A DNA stretch of 64,000 nt from Elusimicrobiota bacterium. GTDB taxonomy: Bacteria; Elusimicrobiota; Elusimicrobia; UBA1565; UBA9628. The DNA lies in NCBI GenBank assembly GCA_016212855.1, contig JACRDP010000029.1, positions 224,827 to 288,826 of the forward strand, in the 5' to 3' direction. Positions within the stretch are counted from its first letter, which is position 1. Every line of letters starts with the position of its first letter. Positions 1 through 9,006 of this stretch are shown in pieces. The position numbers and the translations under genes are program-made. A model generated the notes under the pieces. The model did no database searches, had not been told where the DNA came from, and was given only the letters and a program-made list of their open reading frames with translations.

Positions 1-2833
1 CGATAGCCGCGGCGCCGACGCCGTCAGTAGCGTGCTCAAGCTCCTCGCCTATCTCATCGCCGAGCGTGTGCCCGTCGATCTCAAGCCTCTCTACGGCGCG
101 CGCACGTTCTGCGCCGGCCACCAGCCCACTTTGCCCGCGTCCGCGCAGTTCGTCCGCCTCCCGCTCGGCGGCCGCCCGTCGAAAGTCTCCTGGACCCCGT
201 CGCGTAACGAGCCGCCGCCTCCGCAGGCGCCTTCGGCGCCCGCCTTCATACCGGCGCCGAGCGTCCGGATTCCTGAGCCGCGCCTTCCCGGCGCCGAGTT
301 TGTTCCCCGACTATCCTCAAGGATAGTCGCGCCTCCGCCGGTGATGCCCTCCACAGCCGGGACTTTGGCGAATGCCGCCGCCCTCACCGCCCAGGCTCAC
401 CAGATGTATCTCAAGCTCGCCGAAAACTTCGCCTCGCTCCAATCCAAAAATTTGGCCGAACAAATTCGCATCGCGAGCGGCCAAGCGACCGTTCCGAGTG
501 TTCCGAGTGTCAGGCTTAACAATTTGGTGAATTCGCCGGCGCCGAAGTCCGTCTTCATGGACCGCAAGGCGTGTCTGGAGTTCGCCTCCGGAAAGATCGG
601 CGCGGTCCTAGGGGAAGCGTTCGCGCATGTGGACGCCTACCCGACGCGCGTGCGCCTGCCGGAAGAGCCGCTGATGCTGTGCGACCGCGTCGTGAGCGTC
701 ACTGGGACGCCCAATTCCATGAAGGCGGGCTCGTGCATTACTGAGCATGACGTTTTAACTAACGGGTGGTACTTAGACGGAGGACGTATTCCCACCTGTA
801 TCGCCGTGGAGGCCGGTCAAGCAGACCTCTTTCTTTCCGGTTATCTCGGCATCGACACCCAGACCAAGGGCAACGCGGTTTATCGGCTTCTCGACGCGAT
901 CGTCACCTTCCACGATCACCTGCCCAAGCCCGGTCAGGTGATCAAGTACGACATCTCCATCGACGGCTTCGGCCAGCACGACGACATCTGGCTGTTCTTC
1001 TTCCGCTACGACTCCACCGTCGACGGCAAGCCGCTCCTCACCATGCGTAAAGGCTGCGCCGGCTTCTTCACGAACGCCGAACTCGCCAAGGGTAAGGGGA
1101 TCGTCCTCACCGACGCCGAGAAGCAGCCCGTCCCGGGCAAGCTTCCGTCCGATTGGAAGGCGCTCGCGCCGTTCAACGAGAAGATTTCGCTTACCGAAGC
1201 CCAGTTCAAGTCTCTGCGCTCGGGCGATCTCGGTGCGGCCTTCGGCCCCTCCTTCGCGTCCATCCCGTTCGTCCCCGACACCTTGCCCGGCGGCCGCATG
1301 AAGCTCGTCGATCGCATTCTCGAACTCGATCCCAAAGGCGGCCGCTACGGCCTCGGCCGCGCGGTCGGCGAGATGGACATTCATCCCGACGACTGGCACC
1401 TCGTCTGCCACTTTAAAGACGACAACGTGATGCCGGGCACCTTGATGTACGAGTGCTGCCTACACACGCTTCGCGTCCAGCTCATGCGCATGGGCTGGGT
1501 GGGGGAAAAGGGCCAGATCTGGCACGAGCCCGTCCCCGGCGTCGCTTCCCAGCTCAAGTGCCGCGGCCAGGTGCTCGCCTCCACGAAGAAAGCGCGCTAC
1601 GAGCTGCACGTCAAAGAGCTCGGGTATGAAGCCGACGGCACGCCCTTCTGCGTGGCCGACGCCTTCATGTACTCCGACGACAAGAACATCGTCCAGATCG
1701 CCGACATGTCGGTCCGCCTCTCCGGCACGAACCGCGCCGCCATCGAGTCCCTCTGGTCCAAGAAAGAGAAGACCGTCCTGTACGGCCCGGACAAGATCAT
1801 GGCCTACTCGAACGGGAACCCGTCCGAGGCTTTCGGCGAACCGTACAAGATCTTCGACAAGGACCGCATCCTGGCCCGCCTGCCGGGGCCCCCGTATCAG
1901 TTCCTCGATCGCATCGTCGAAACCAAGGGCGCTCCGTTCGTACTTAAAGCGGGCGCCGCCGCCACCGCCGAATACGACGTCCCACGCGAGGCGTGGTACT
2001 TCGCCGAAAATGGCCAGCCCACCATGCCCTTCGCCATCCTTCTCGAAGTGGCCCTCCAGCCTTGCGGCTGGCTCGCCGCCTACTGCGGTTCCGCGCTGAC
2101 GAGCCCGATCGATTTGTCGTTCCGCAACCTCGGCGGCGACGCCATTCAGTATGTCGAGATCACGCCCGAGACCGGGACCCTTATCACGTCGGTTGTGATG
2201 ACGAAGGTCTCTCAGTCCGGCGGCATGGTGATTCAGAACTACGATATGACCATGACGGACGCGAAAGGCCGCCTGGTGTACAAGGGCAAGACCGAATTCG
2301 GGTTCTTCACGAAGGAATCGCTCTCTCAGCAGGTTGGTTTGCGCGGCGCGAAGCCGTTCGTGCCCGCGTCCGCGCCCCGTTCGTTGCCGTTAAGCGGAGG
2401 TTTGCCTCATCTGCCTGGTCCGATGTTGCTGCTCCTCGATTCCGTCGAACAATACGACAGCGCCGGCCCGAAGGGCCTCGGCGCGCTCATCGGCCGCCGC
2501 GCCGTTAATCCCAAAGAGTGGTTCTTCGACGCGCACTTCTACCAGGATCCCGTCTGCCCCGGTTCTCTCGGCCTCGAGTCCTTCATCGAGCTCATGAAGT
2601 GCCACGCGCGCGACCGCTGGCCCGGCGCCGGCCGATTCGAGAGCATGATCCTCGGCAAGACTCACAAGTGGCTGTACCGCGGCCAGTACACGCCGGTGAA
2701 CAAGGCCGTCGAGGTCCAGTGCTGGATCACGGGCGTCGATGAGACGAACAGGACCCTCACCGCCGACGGCTACCTGCTTCGCGACGGACTCGTCGTTTAC
2801 GAGATGCGGGACTTTTCCTTGGGAATCGATTAG
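1..2833 (+). CDS. PUFA synthase subunit, PfaC-like C-terminal part (partial)
   Basis: The frame is open to the left edge, so this is the 3' end of a larger gene; about 943 residues are visible. The first 30 residues resemble the end of a ketosynthase/chain-length-factor or acyltransferase module, followed by a Pro-rich linker (to about 3xx bases) and a helical segment. Four hotdog modules then follow as two FabA/PfaC-like dehydratase pairs. The second module carries the FabA-type active His in WHLVCHFKDDNVMPG (His codon 1409-1411). The fourth carries it in WFFDAHFYQDPVCPG (His codon 2534-2536). The first and third have the degenerate partner motif (AVEAGQADL). Such tandem dehydratases are typical of the PfaC subunit of bacterial omega-3 PUFA synthases, where they introduce cis double bonds during iterative chain extension on an ACP. 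The product chain cannot be told from this fragment. The gene is followed closely by a lipoprotein gene and oleABCD. Confidence 0.85.
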   Translation, partial: DSRGADAVSSVLKLLAYLIAERVPVDLKPLYGARTFCAGHQPTLPASAQFVRLPLGGRPSKVSWTPSRNEPPPPQAPSAPAFIPAPSVRIPEPRLPGAEFVPRLSSRIVAPPPVMPSTAGTLANAAALTAQAHQMYLKLAENFASLQSKNLAEQIRIASGQATVPSVPSVRLNNLVNSPAPKSVFMDRKACLEFASGKIGAVLGEAFAHVDAYPTRVRLPEEPLMLCDRVVSVTGTPNSMKAGSCITEHDVLTNGWYLDGGRIPTCIAVEAGQADLFLSGYLGIDTQTKGNAVYRLLDAIVTFHDHLPKPGQVIKYDISIDGFGQHDDIWLFFFRYDSTVDGKPLLTMRKGCAGFFTNAELAKGKGIVLTDAEKQPVPGKLPSDWKALAPFNEKISLTEAQFKSLRSGDLGAAFGPSFASIPFVPDTLPGGRMKLVDRILELDPKGGRYGLGRAVGEMDIHPDDWHLVCHFKDDNVMPGTLMYECCLHTLRVQLMRMGWVGEKGQIWHEPVPGVASQLKCRGQVLASTKKARYELHVKELGYEADGTPFCVADAFMYSDDKNIVQIADMSVRLSGTNRAAIESLWSKKEKTVLYGPDKIMAYSNGNPSEAFGEPYKIFDKDRILARLPGPPYQFLDRIVETKGAPFVLKAGAAATAEYDVPREAWYFAENGQPTMPFAILLEVALQPCGWLAAYCGSALTSPIDLSFRNLGGDAIQYVEITPETGTLITSVVMTKVSQSGGMVIQNYDMTMTDAKGRLVYKGKTEFGFFTKESLSQQVGLRGAKPFVPASAPRSLPLSGGLPHLPGPMLLLLDSVEQYDSAGPKGLGALIGRRAVNPKEWFFDAHFYQDPVCPGSLGLESFIELMKCHARDRWPGAGRFESMILGKTHKWLYRGQYTPVNKAVEVQCWITGVDETNRTLTADGYLLRDGLVVYEMRDFSLGID

Positions 2834-2837
2834 GTCG

Positions 2838-4376
2838 ATGGAGCGGAACTATCCTGGTAGGTTATATAAGCAGTTCGCCCTTGGACTCCTTCTGGCCCTG
2901 GGGGGATGCTCGTTACAACTGAAGCGCGCGGATAAATTCCTGCTGGAGGAGAAATTCGAGGCTGCTGAGAGAGAGTATCTAGGAGTCCTTTCTTCAAATC
3001 CTAAGAATTCTCACGCGATTTACGGTCGCGACGCATCTAGGCGTGGCATTATCGGAACACAGTTGTTGCAGGTTCGCCATCTTCGTATGGCTGGAAACGG
3101 AGAAGAGGCATTAGAGTTGCTCTTGGCAGTGATGAAGTCTGAAAATGAGTGGCAGGCTTTCCCGGTCGGCGCGGAGTTTACTACTCAGCGAGAAGAAGTT
3201 GATAACGCCTGGGACAAAGTCCAGCAGCTAGTTCGGGCGCCATTAGCAGCTAGCCATCCTCTGGTCGCTGAAGCCATATTCAGAAACTATCGCTTGATAT
3301 TTTCGAGTAAGGGATATAATTCGCGAGTTCAGGACCTGGAAAAGCTCATTGGGGATAGTGGCCGCACACAATGTTCTAAGTTCACCTCTAAACTTAATCC
3401 GTCACATGATCTGTACGCTTCACTGGTTAAGTCCTATTGTAACCATTGGGCAAAATCCGTCGAGAGGGCTGTGGCGGTTAGTCACGACCGCTACTTCAAG
3501 GGCATAAGTATCACTGGTGACATCGACGGCGTTCCTGGCGAGATTAGTGAGGAAATTCGAATCCGTCTGCGGGAGAGTTTTGAGAACTCGCCATGGTACT
3601 CTGCGGCCGCTACGGCCGTTATCCCTGCGCGGCTGATCGGACGATTCCATCAAGCTCAAGCGGAAGAGCCGATTGTAAAGGTTCACAGCTACACGGTGCA
3701 GATTCCAGAAACCGTCATGGTTGAGAAAATGGGATCCGAACAGGTTCCATATACAGTCGTTGAGTCGAATAGCGCCCAAGTCCCTTATACGGAATATGAG
3801 ACTCGATACAACTTTTATACCCACCAGAATGATTTGGCTCCGGTGACGCGATATAAGACGGTCTACTACAACGAAACGGTTACAAAGTATCGAACGCGTT
3901 ACTACACGTATACTGAGCCTGAAACTGTAATGCGTCCAGAAGAGCGCCATGTGAATTACGAGGCATTCAAGTATCAACAGACCGTCTTATTGATGGCTAA
4001 ACTCGAGTTCAAGGTTGCTGGACAGCTTGTTTCCCTACCACTCAATGAGCGAGACGGTGTCAGCGGGACGTATCACAATAATTCATCTTCCGATGTGGGG
4101 CTTTATCCTGAGGCGAAACGCGTGATAGAGCCGGTGCGATGGGTAAAAGATAAGATGGAATCTGTCGCCTCATCGCTTGTTCAGGAGGGTAAAAACTTTT
4201 GGGAGCGCCGATATTGCAAAACTATCCAGATTGCTGGAGAACCTTCCGTCGATGGGGAGAATGTCTTGCAATGCATGGCTGCTTCAACTAATTCGCATGT
4301 TGCGGACGATTGGTCTCAGAAATTCTTCGGCATTCCAATATCACAACTGCGCTCGGACATAATCGTATCCAAATGA
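2838..4376 (+). CDS. Lipoprotein with TPR-like N-terminus and Tyr-rich repeats, unknown function
   Basis: 512 residues; ATG four bases after the PUFA synthase stop. The N-terminus is a lipoprotein signal with lipobox LALGGC. Residues about 30-110 look like TPR helices (AERAEREY-type pattern around DKFLLEEKFEAAEREYLGVL). A Tyr/Thr/Glu/Val-rich repeat region lies near residues 275-380, with units such as VPYTVVE, VPYTEYE and KYRTRYYTY. The last four bases overlap the oleA start (ATGA), so it is probably co-transcribed and coupled to oleA. Its base composition differs from both neighbours: the 60-base line at 3301 has 27 G+C, against 41 for the line at 4621 in oleA. This suggests acquisition from elsewhere or a different selective regime. 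I do not recognise a family; an outer-membrane role in handling the lipid product is only inference from position. Confidence 0.7.
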   Translation: MERNYPGRLYKQFALGLLLALGGCSLQLKRADKFLLEEKFEAAEREYLGVLSSNPKNSHAIYGRDASRRGIIGTQLLQVRHLRMAGNGEEALELLLAVMKSENEWQAFPVGAEFTTQREEVDNAWDKVQQLVRAPLAASHPLVAEAIFRNYRLIFSSKGYNSRVQDLEKLIGDSGRTQCSKFTSKLNPSHDLYASLVKSYCNHWAKSVERAVAVSHDRYFKGISITGDIDGVPGEISEEIRIRLRESFENSPWYSAAATAVIPARLIGRFHQAQAEEPIVKVHSYTVQIPETVMVEKMGSEQVPYTVVESNSAQVPYTEYETRYNFYTHQNDLAPVTRYKTVYYNETVTKYRTRYYTYTEPETVMRPEERHVNYEAFKYQQTVLLMAKLEFKVAGQLVSLPLNERDGVSGTYHNNSSSDVGLYPEAKRVIEPVRWVKDKMESVASSLVQEGKNFWERRYCKTIQIAGEPSVDGENVLQCMAASTNSHVADDWSQKFFGIPISQLRSDIIVSK

Positions 4377-5380
4377 AATATTCAAAAGTGTCTCTCTCTG
4401 GCCTCGCTTACGAGTTGGCCCCCAACGTCATCACCTCCTCCGAGCTCGAAAAGCGCATCGAGCCCGTGTACCAGGCCCTGCGCTTCCAGGTCGGCCAGAT
4501 CGAGGCCCTGACCGGCATCAAAGAGCGCCGCTGGTGGAACGAGGGCTTCAAGCTCTCCAACGGCGCCGCCAACGCCGGCAAGAAGGCTCTGGCGAAGGCC
4601 GGGGTCAGACCCCAGGACCTGGGCGTCGTGATCTACGCCGGTGTCTGCAAGGAATCAAGCGAGCCCGCCACCGCCTGCGCCGTCGCCTCCAAGATCGGCG
4701 TGAGCAAGGATTGCGCCGTCTTCGACATCAGCAACGCCTGCCTCGGCGTCATGTCCGGCATGGTGGACATCGCCAACCGCATCGAGCTCGGCCAGATCAA
4801 GGCGGGGCTCGTCGTCTCCTGCGAGTCGGCCCGCGAGATCAACGAGAGCATGATCCAGTCGATGCTGAAAACGCCCACGATGGAGCACTTCAAGCTCTCG
4901 ATCGCGACGCTTACCGGCGGCTCCGGCGCCGTCGGCGTCGTGCTGACCGACGGAAGCTTCGGCAAGAAGGGCCCGAAGCTTATCGGCGGCACGACCCAGG
5001 CCGCGCCCCAGCATTGGGACCTGTGCCAGTGGGACCGCGACTTCATGCGCACCGACGCGCCCGCCGTGCTGAAGAACGGAATGGAGCTCGCCAAGCTGAC
5101 CTGGCAGAGCTTTTCCCAGAAGATCGGCTGGACGACGATGGACAAGACCATCACCCACCAGGTCGGCGGCCCTCAGACGACCGCCTTGCTGACGGCCTGC
5201 GGCGTCGGCCACGACAAGGACTTCCCCACATACGAATTCTTGGGGAATATCGGAACCGTGAGCCTGCCCTTGACGGCCGCCTTGGCCGACGAGCGCGGCT
5301 TTCTGGAGAAGGGCGACAAGGTCGCCTTCGTCGGCATCGGCTCGGGGCTCAACTGCATGATGCTGGGGCTCGAGTGGTAG
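4373..5380 (+). CDS. oleA: OleA, acyl-CoA/ACP head-to-head condensing enzyme
   Basis: 335 residues, thiolase-superfamily fold. OleA performs a non-decarboxylative Claisen condensation of two fatty acyl thioesters to a 2-alkyl-3-keto acid, the first step of long-chain olefin synthesis. The catalytic residues known for Xanthomonas OleA are all seen: Cys123 in SNACLG, His262 in THQVGG, Asn292 in FLGNIG, and the cross-dimer Glu97 in CKESSEPATA; the spacings between them match those of the characterised enzyme. The ATG at 4373 overlaps the upstream stop; an in-frame start at 4310 would lie inside the lipoprotein gene and add residues unlike the family. Followed by oleB with a seven-base overlap. 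Confidence 0.93.
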   Translation: MKYSKVSLSGLAYELAPNVITSSELEKRIEPVYQALRFQVGQIEALTGIKERRWWNEGFKLSNGAANAGKKALAKAGVRPQDLGVVIYAGVCKESSEPATACAVASKIGVSKDCAVFDISNACLGVMSGMVDIANRIELGQIKAGLVVSCESAREINESMIQSMLKTPTMEHFKLSIATLTGGSGAVGVVLTDGSFGKKGPKLIGGTTQAAPQHWDLCQWDRDFMRTDAPAVLKNGMELAKLTWQSFSQKIGWTTMDKTITHQVGGPQTTALLTACGVGHDKDFPTYEFLGNIGTVSLPLTAALADERGFLEKGDKVAFVGIGSGLNCMMLGLEW

Positions 5381-6258
5381 ACAAAACGCTGTATCCCTTC
5401 ACCGGCCGCCGCATCGACCTCGGCGGCTACGCGATGCACTTTCTCGACGAGGGAAAGGGCGAGACCGTGCTGATGGTGCACGGCAACCCGACCTGGTCTT
5501 TTTACTTTCGAGAGGTCGTCAAAGCCCTCTCTCCGGAGTTCCGCTGCATCGTGCCCGATCACATCGGCATGGGCCTCTCCGACCGGCCGGACGATGAGCG
5601 CTACGACTACACGCTCAAGAGCCGCGTCGACGACCTCGAGAAGCTGATGGAGGCCGTCGCGCCGAAAGGCCCGGTGACGCTCATCGTCCACGACTGGGGC
5701 GGCATGATCGGCATGTCCTGGGCGGTGCGCCACCCGGAGAGGATCAAGGCCATCGTCGCGCTCAACACGAGCTGCTTTCGTTTGCCCGAGGAGAAGCCCT
5801 TCCCGCCGGGCCTGACCATCATGCGCGGAAGCATCACGGGGATCCCCTTGAGAGCCTTCGGCTTTTTCCGGAGAGTGGTTCTGCGCTCGTGCACCGCCAA
5901 GACGAAGCTGAGCGAAGAGGTCATGAACGGCTACCACGAGCCCTACGACGGCTGGAGCGAGAGCCGGGCCGTGCACCGCTTCGTCCAGGACATCCCGCTC
6001 GGGCCCGAGGACAAGGCCTGGCGCGCGATGGAAGCGACCGAGGTCAAGCTCGAGAAATTGAAGGACGTTCCGATGCTCCTGCCCTGGGGGATGAAGGACT
6101 GGGTGTTCGACGCGGCCTTCCTGAACGGCTGGAGAAAGCGGTTTCCGAACGCGACGGTGAAGCGCTTCGAGGACTGCGGCCACTTTCTTCTGGAAGACGC
6201 CGGCAAAAAGGTCGTCGAGTTGATCCAGGATTTCGTCCGGCGGCGCGTCCCGGCATGA
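5374..6258 (+). CDS. oleB: OleB, beta-lactone decarboxylase (alpha/beta hydrolase)
   Basis: 294 residues of the haloalkane dehalogenase-like alpha/beta hydrolase group. OleB removes CO2 from the cis-beta-lactone made by OleC to give a cis-olefin. Visible motifs are the oxyanion segment HGNPTW at residues 36-41, nucleophile Asp107 in VHDWGG, and the catalytic His in CGHFLLED near residue 273. An Asp nucleophile rather than Ser is characteristic of this group. The chosen start is the GTG at 5374, which overlaps the oleA stop and gives an N-terminus (TLYPFTGRRIDL) typical of OleB. The stop overlaps the oleC ATG by four bases. Separate oleB and oleC genes are the proteobacterial arrangement; in actinobacteria they are often fused. 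Confidence 0.92.
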   Translation: MVDKTLYPFTGRRIDLGGYAMHFLDEGKGETVLMVHGNPTWSFYFREVVKALSPEFRCIVPDHIGMGLSDRPDDERYDYTLKSRVDDLEKLMEAVAPKGPVTLIVHDWGGMIGMSWAVRHPERIKAIVALNTSCFRLPEEKPFPPGLTIMRGSITGIPLRAFGFFRRVVLRSCTAKTKLSEEVMNGYHEPYDGWSESRAVHRFVQDIPLGPEDKAWRAMEATEVKLEKLKDVPMLLPWGMKDWVFDAAFLNGWRKRFPNATVKRFEDCGHFLLEDAGKKVVELIQDFVRRRVPA

Positions 6259-7847
6259 AGGCCGGCGGCGATCTCGGCTCGAGGCTTCTCGACAACGCGA
6301 AGCGGCTGAAAGATCAGCCCGCGCTGATTCACAAGGACGCGGTCGTCACCTTCGAGGAGCTGGGCAAGGACGTCGAGCTGCTGGCCCAGGGGTTCCTGCG
6401 CGCGGGGCTGAAGAGGAACCAGCGCGTGGCCGTGCTGATCCCGCCGTCGAAGGACTTCTTCGCGACGGCCTTCGCTTTGTTCCGCGCGGGCATGACGCCG
6501 GTGCTCATCGATCCCGGGATCGGCTTTTCGAATTTGGGACGCTGCCTCGCGGAGGCGGAGCCCGACGCGTTCGTGGGCTCGGCCAAGGCGCATATCGCCC
6601 GCGCGGCGGGCGGCTGGGCGCCGACGGCGGGCCTCAAGATCGTCGCGGGAGGGCCGTCGCTCGGTCTGCCGACGCTCTCGACGATGCGCGAGCTGGGCGA
6701 AGGGCGCACGCTCGACCTGCCCGCGCTCGCGCCGGACACCCGCGCCGCGATTTTATTCACGTCGGGCAGCACCGGCGCGCCCAAGGGCGCCGTGTACGAA
6801 CACTCGATGTTCTCCGCGCAGGTGGATCAGCTCCGCGAGCTGTTCGACATAAAGGAAGGCGAGATTTCTCTGGCGACCTTTCCGCTGTTCGCGATTTTCG
6901 ACCTGGCTCTGGGCCAGACCGTGATTCTGCCGGAGATGGACTTCTCGAGGCCGGGGCTCGTTCAACCCATGTCCATTATAGAACCGGCGCAGAAATATAA
7001 GGCGATGCAGCTGTTCGGCTCGCCCGCGTTGCTCGACCGCGTCGGGCGTTTCGGGGCCGCGCACGGGATCGCCTTGCCGCACCTGCGGCGCGTGATGTCG
7101 GCGGGGGCGCCGGTGCCGGCGAAGGTGCTGGAGACGTTCGCGAAGGTTTTGCAGCCGATGACGCCGATTTATACGCCTTATGGAGCGACCGAAGCGTTGC
7201 CCGTCGCGCTGACGAATTCGAATGAAATATTGAGCGACACGGCGAAGGAAACGGCGACCGGAAGGGGAATTTGCGTCGGGCGGCCTGTTCCCGGCATCAA
7301 AACGGAAGTGATCCGGATCGAGGACGGGCCGATCGTGACCTGGAGCGACGAGCTCAAGCTCCCTCAAGGCCAAGTCGGTGAGATTGTCGTGCAGGGGCCC
7401 GTCGTCACGGGAGAATATTTTAGGCGTGTCGAAGACATGTCCAAAGCCAAGATCGGCGACGGGAAGACGTTCTGGCACCGCATGGGCGACCTCGGGTACT
7501 TCGATGAACAGGGACGGCTGTGGTTCTGTGGACGAAAGGCCCACCGCGTGAAGACCGAAAAGAGCGTGCTCTTCACGATCCGCGTCGAGCAGGTCTACAA
7601 CGTCCACCCGAAGGTGAAGCGCACGGCCTTGGTCGGCGCGGGCTTAACCCCGGTCTTGTGCGTCGAGCTCGAGCCCGGGACCCGGCCGAGCGAGGAGCTC
7701 AAGCGCGAGCTCCTGGCCCTGCCCAACGCCGCGCCCGAAGTGAAGGACGTGCTGTTTCATCCCGGATTTCCCGTGGACACGAGGCACAACGCCAAGATCA
7801 ACCGCGAGGCGCTGGCCGTGTGGGCGATCAAGGAGTTGGGCGGATGA
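6255..7847 (+). CDS. oleC: OleC, beta-lactone synthetase (AMP-forming ligase family)
   Basis: 530 residues, acyl-adenylate-forming enzyme. OleC activates the 2-alkyl-3-hydroxy acid from OleD with ATP and closes it to a beta-lactone. The sequence shows the P-loop FTSGSTGAPKG near residue 170, the A5 motif PYGATEALP, and the A7/A8 region MGDLGYFDEQGRLWFCGR followed by KAHRV. It starts in the ATGA overlap with oleB and ends in an ATGA overlap with oleD, so the four ole genes form one translationally linked unit. OleB, OleC and OleD of Xanthomonas form a large soluble assembly; the same can be expected here but is not visible in the sequence. Confidence 0.93.
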   Translation: MKAGGDLGSRLLDNAKRLKDQPALIHKDAVVTFEELGKDVELLAQGFLRAGLKRNQRVAVLIPPSKDFFATAFALFRAGMTPVLIDPGIGFSNLGRCLAEAEPDAFVGSAKAHIARAAGGWAPTAGLKIVAGGPSLGLPTLSTMRELGEGRTLDLPALAPDTRAAILFTSGSTGAPKGAVYEHSMFSAQVDQLRELFDIKEGEISLATFPLFAIFDLALGQTVILPEMDFSRPGLVQPMSIIEPAQKYKAMQLFGSPALLDRVGRFGAAHGIALPHLRRVMSAGAPVPAKVLETFAKVLQPMTPIYTPYGATEALPVALTNSNEILSDTAKETATGRGICVGRPVPGIKTEVIRIEDGPIVTWSDELKLPQGQVGEIVVQGPVVTGEYFRRVEDMSKAKIGDGKTFWHRMGDLGYFDEQGRLWFCGRKAHRVKTEKSVLFTIRVEQVYNVHPKVKRTALVGAGLTPVLCVELEPGTRPSEELKRELLALPNAAPEVKDVLFHPGFPVDTRHNAKINREALAVWAIKELGG

Positions 7848-8845
7848 GGGCGCTCGTCACCGGGGGCGGCGGGTTCCTGGGCGCCGCCCTGGCGCGCAAA
7901 CTGCGCGAGCGCGGGGACGACGTGCGCGTGTTCGGGCGCGGCTCGTACGCGGACCTCGAGGCGATCGGCATCGACTGCGCCAAGGGCGACGTGACCGACT
8001 ACGCGACGCTCAAGGCGGCGTGCGACGACCGCGACGTGATCTTCCATGTCGCCGCGAAGGTCGGGCTGTGGGGGAAGTACGAGGACTTTTGCTCGGTGAA
8101 CGTCGAGGGCACCAAGAACGTCCTGCGCGCCTGTCTGGAGCTGGGCATCGCCAAGCTCGTGTTCACCGGCTCGCCTTCGGTCGTATTTCACGGGGGCGAT
8201 GTCGATGGCGTGGATGAAAGCGCGCCCTACCCCGAGAAGTTCGATTCTTATTATTCACAGACCAAGGCGCTGTCGGAGAAGATGGTGCTGGCCGCCAACC
8301 ATGACAAGCTCGCGACGGTCTCGCTGCGCCCTCATTTCATCTGGGGCCCCGGCGACAGGAATCTTCTGCCGCGCGTGGCCGCCAAGCAGAGGGCGGGAAG
8401 GCTGTATAAAGTCGGCGACGAGAGCAAGTTGGTGGATACGATCTACATCGACGACTGCGTGGACGCCCATATCCTGGCCGCGGTCCAGCTCTCCCCGGTG
8501 TCGGAGATCGCGGGCAAGGCCTACTTCCTGTCGGGGGGAGATCCCCGGCCGTTCTGGGAGATCGTCGACCGCATGCTCGCCGCGTCGGGCCTGCCGCCGG
8601 TCAAGAAGCGGATGTCGAAGGAACTCGCGTACGCGCTCGCGTCCGTATGCGAAGGAACGTGGCGCCTGCTCCGGCTGAGCTCGGAGCCGCCGCTGACCAA
8701 GTTCCTGGTCGACACCATGACCACCTCCCATTGGTTCGACATCACGGCGGCCAAACGCGAGCTGGGCTGGAAGCCGCGAGTGAAAATCGAGGATGGCATG
8801 ACTCGCGTCGCGCAGTGGATTCGGACGACTCAGACCGACGCTTAA
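7844..8845 (+). CDS. oleD: OleD, 2-alkyl-3-ketoalkanoic acid reductase (extended SDR)
   Basis: 333 residues. The N-terminal Rossmann motif TGGGGFLG (residues 6-13) and the catalytic Tyr/Lys pair in YYSQTK identify an extended short-chain dehydrogenase. In the ole pathway it reduces the OleA product at the 3-keto group with NAD(P)H before OleC acts. The ATG overlaps the oleC stop. It is the last gene of the cluster: the next gene begins 161 bases downstream after a region with repeat elements. A 3-beta-hydroxysteroid dehydrogenase/epimerase label would be possible by similarity alone, but the operon settles the role. Confidence 0.9.
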   Translation: MRALVTGGGGFLGAALARKLRERGDDVRVFGRGSYADLEAIGIDCAKGDVTDYATLKAACDDRDVIFHVAAKVGLWGKYEDFCSVNVEGTKNVLRACLELGIAKLVFTGSPSVVFHGGDVDGVDESAPYPEKFDSYYSQTKALSEKMVLAANHDKLATVSLRPHFIWGPGDRNLLPRVAAKQRAGRLYKVGDESKLVDTIYIDDCVDAHILAAVQLSPVSEIAGKAYFLSGGDPRPFWEIVDRMLAASGLPPVKKRMSKELAYALASVCEGTWRLLRLSSEPPLTKFLVDTMTTSHWFDITAAKRELGWKPRVKIEDGMTRVAQWIRTTQTDA

Positions 8846-8849
8846 AGAC

Positions 8850-8973
8850 TTAAAGCCTGGCACCCATACGTTTTAGAGGGAGAAATAGCCTTAAAAACAC
8901 GCTCCTTCAAATCATTTAAGCCTGGCACCATATAGGCCGATTAGGCCCAGAGTCGCTAGGCCCTCTGGCCTAT
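8850..8973. repeat. Intergenic repeats AAGCCTGGCACC and AGGCC dyad
   Basis: Two near-copies of TTTAAGCCTGGCACCATA lie at 8850-8868 and 8914-8933, after oleD. Downstream, ATAGGCC (8932-8938) is inverted against GGCCTAT (8967-8973), and CCAGAG (8947-8952) against CTCTGG (8963-8968). The 12-mer CCTGGCACCCAT at 8856-8867 recurs exactly at 25209-25220. There is no U-run, so this is not a clear intrinsic terminator. It may be a short dispersed repeat family. Confidence 0.45.
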
Positions 8974-8994
8974 GGGCGCCGTGTATTTTTCCGG

Positions 8995-9000
8995 TAAACT
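8995..9000 (+). promoter_or_regulatory. -10 hexamer of leaderless type before 9007
   Basis: TAAACT followed by exactly six bases and the ATG. The same spacing is seen before many other first genes in the window, which supports the chosen start and a leaderless transcript. Confidence 0.55.
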
Positions 9001-9006
9001 CCGAAC

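Noticed and set aside
4534..5373. Long open frame continuing upstream of oleB through oleA
   Set aside because: It is a +1 shadow of oleA, very rich in Arg and Gly; the oleB family N-terminus begins at 5374.
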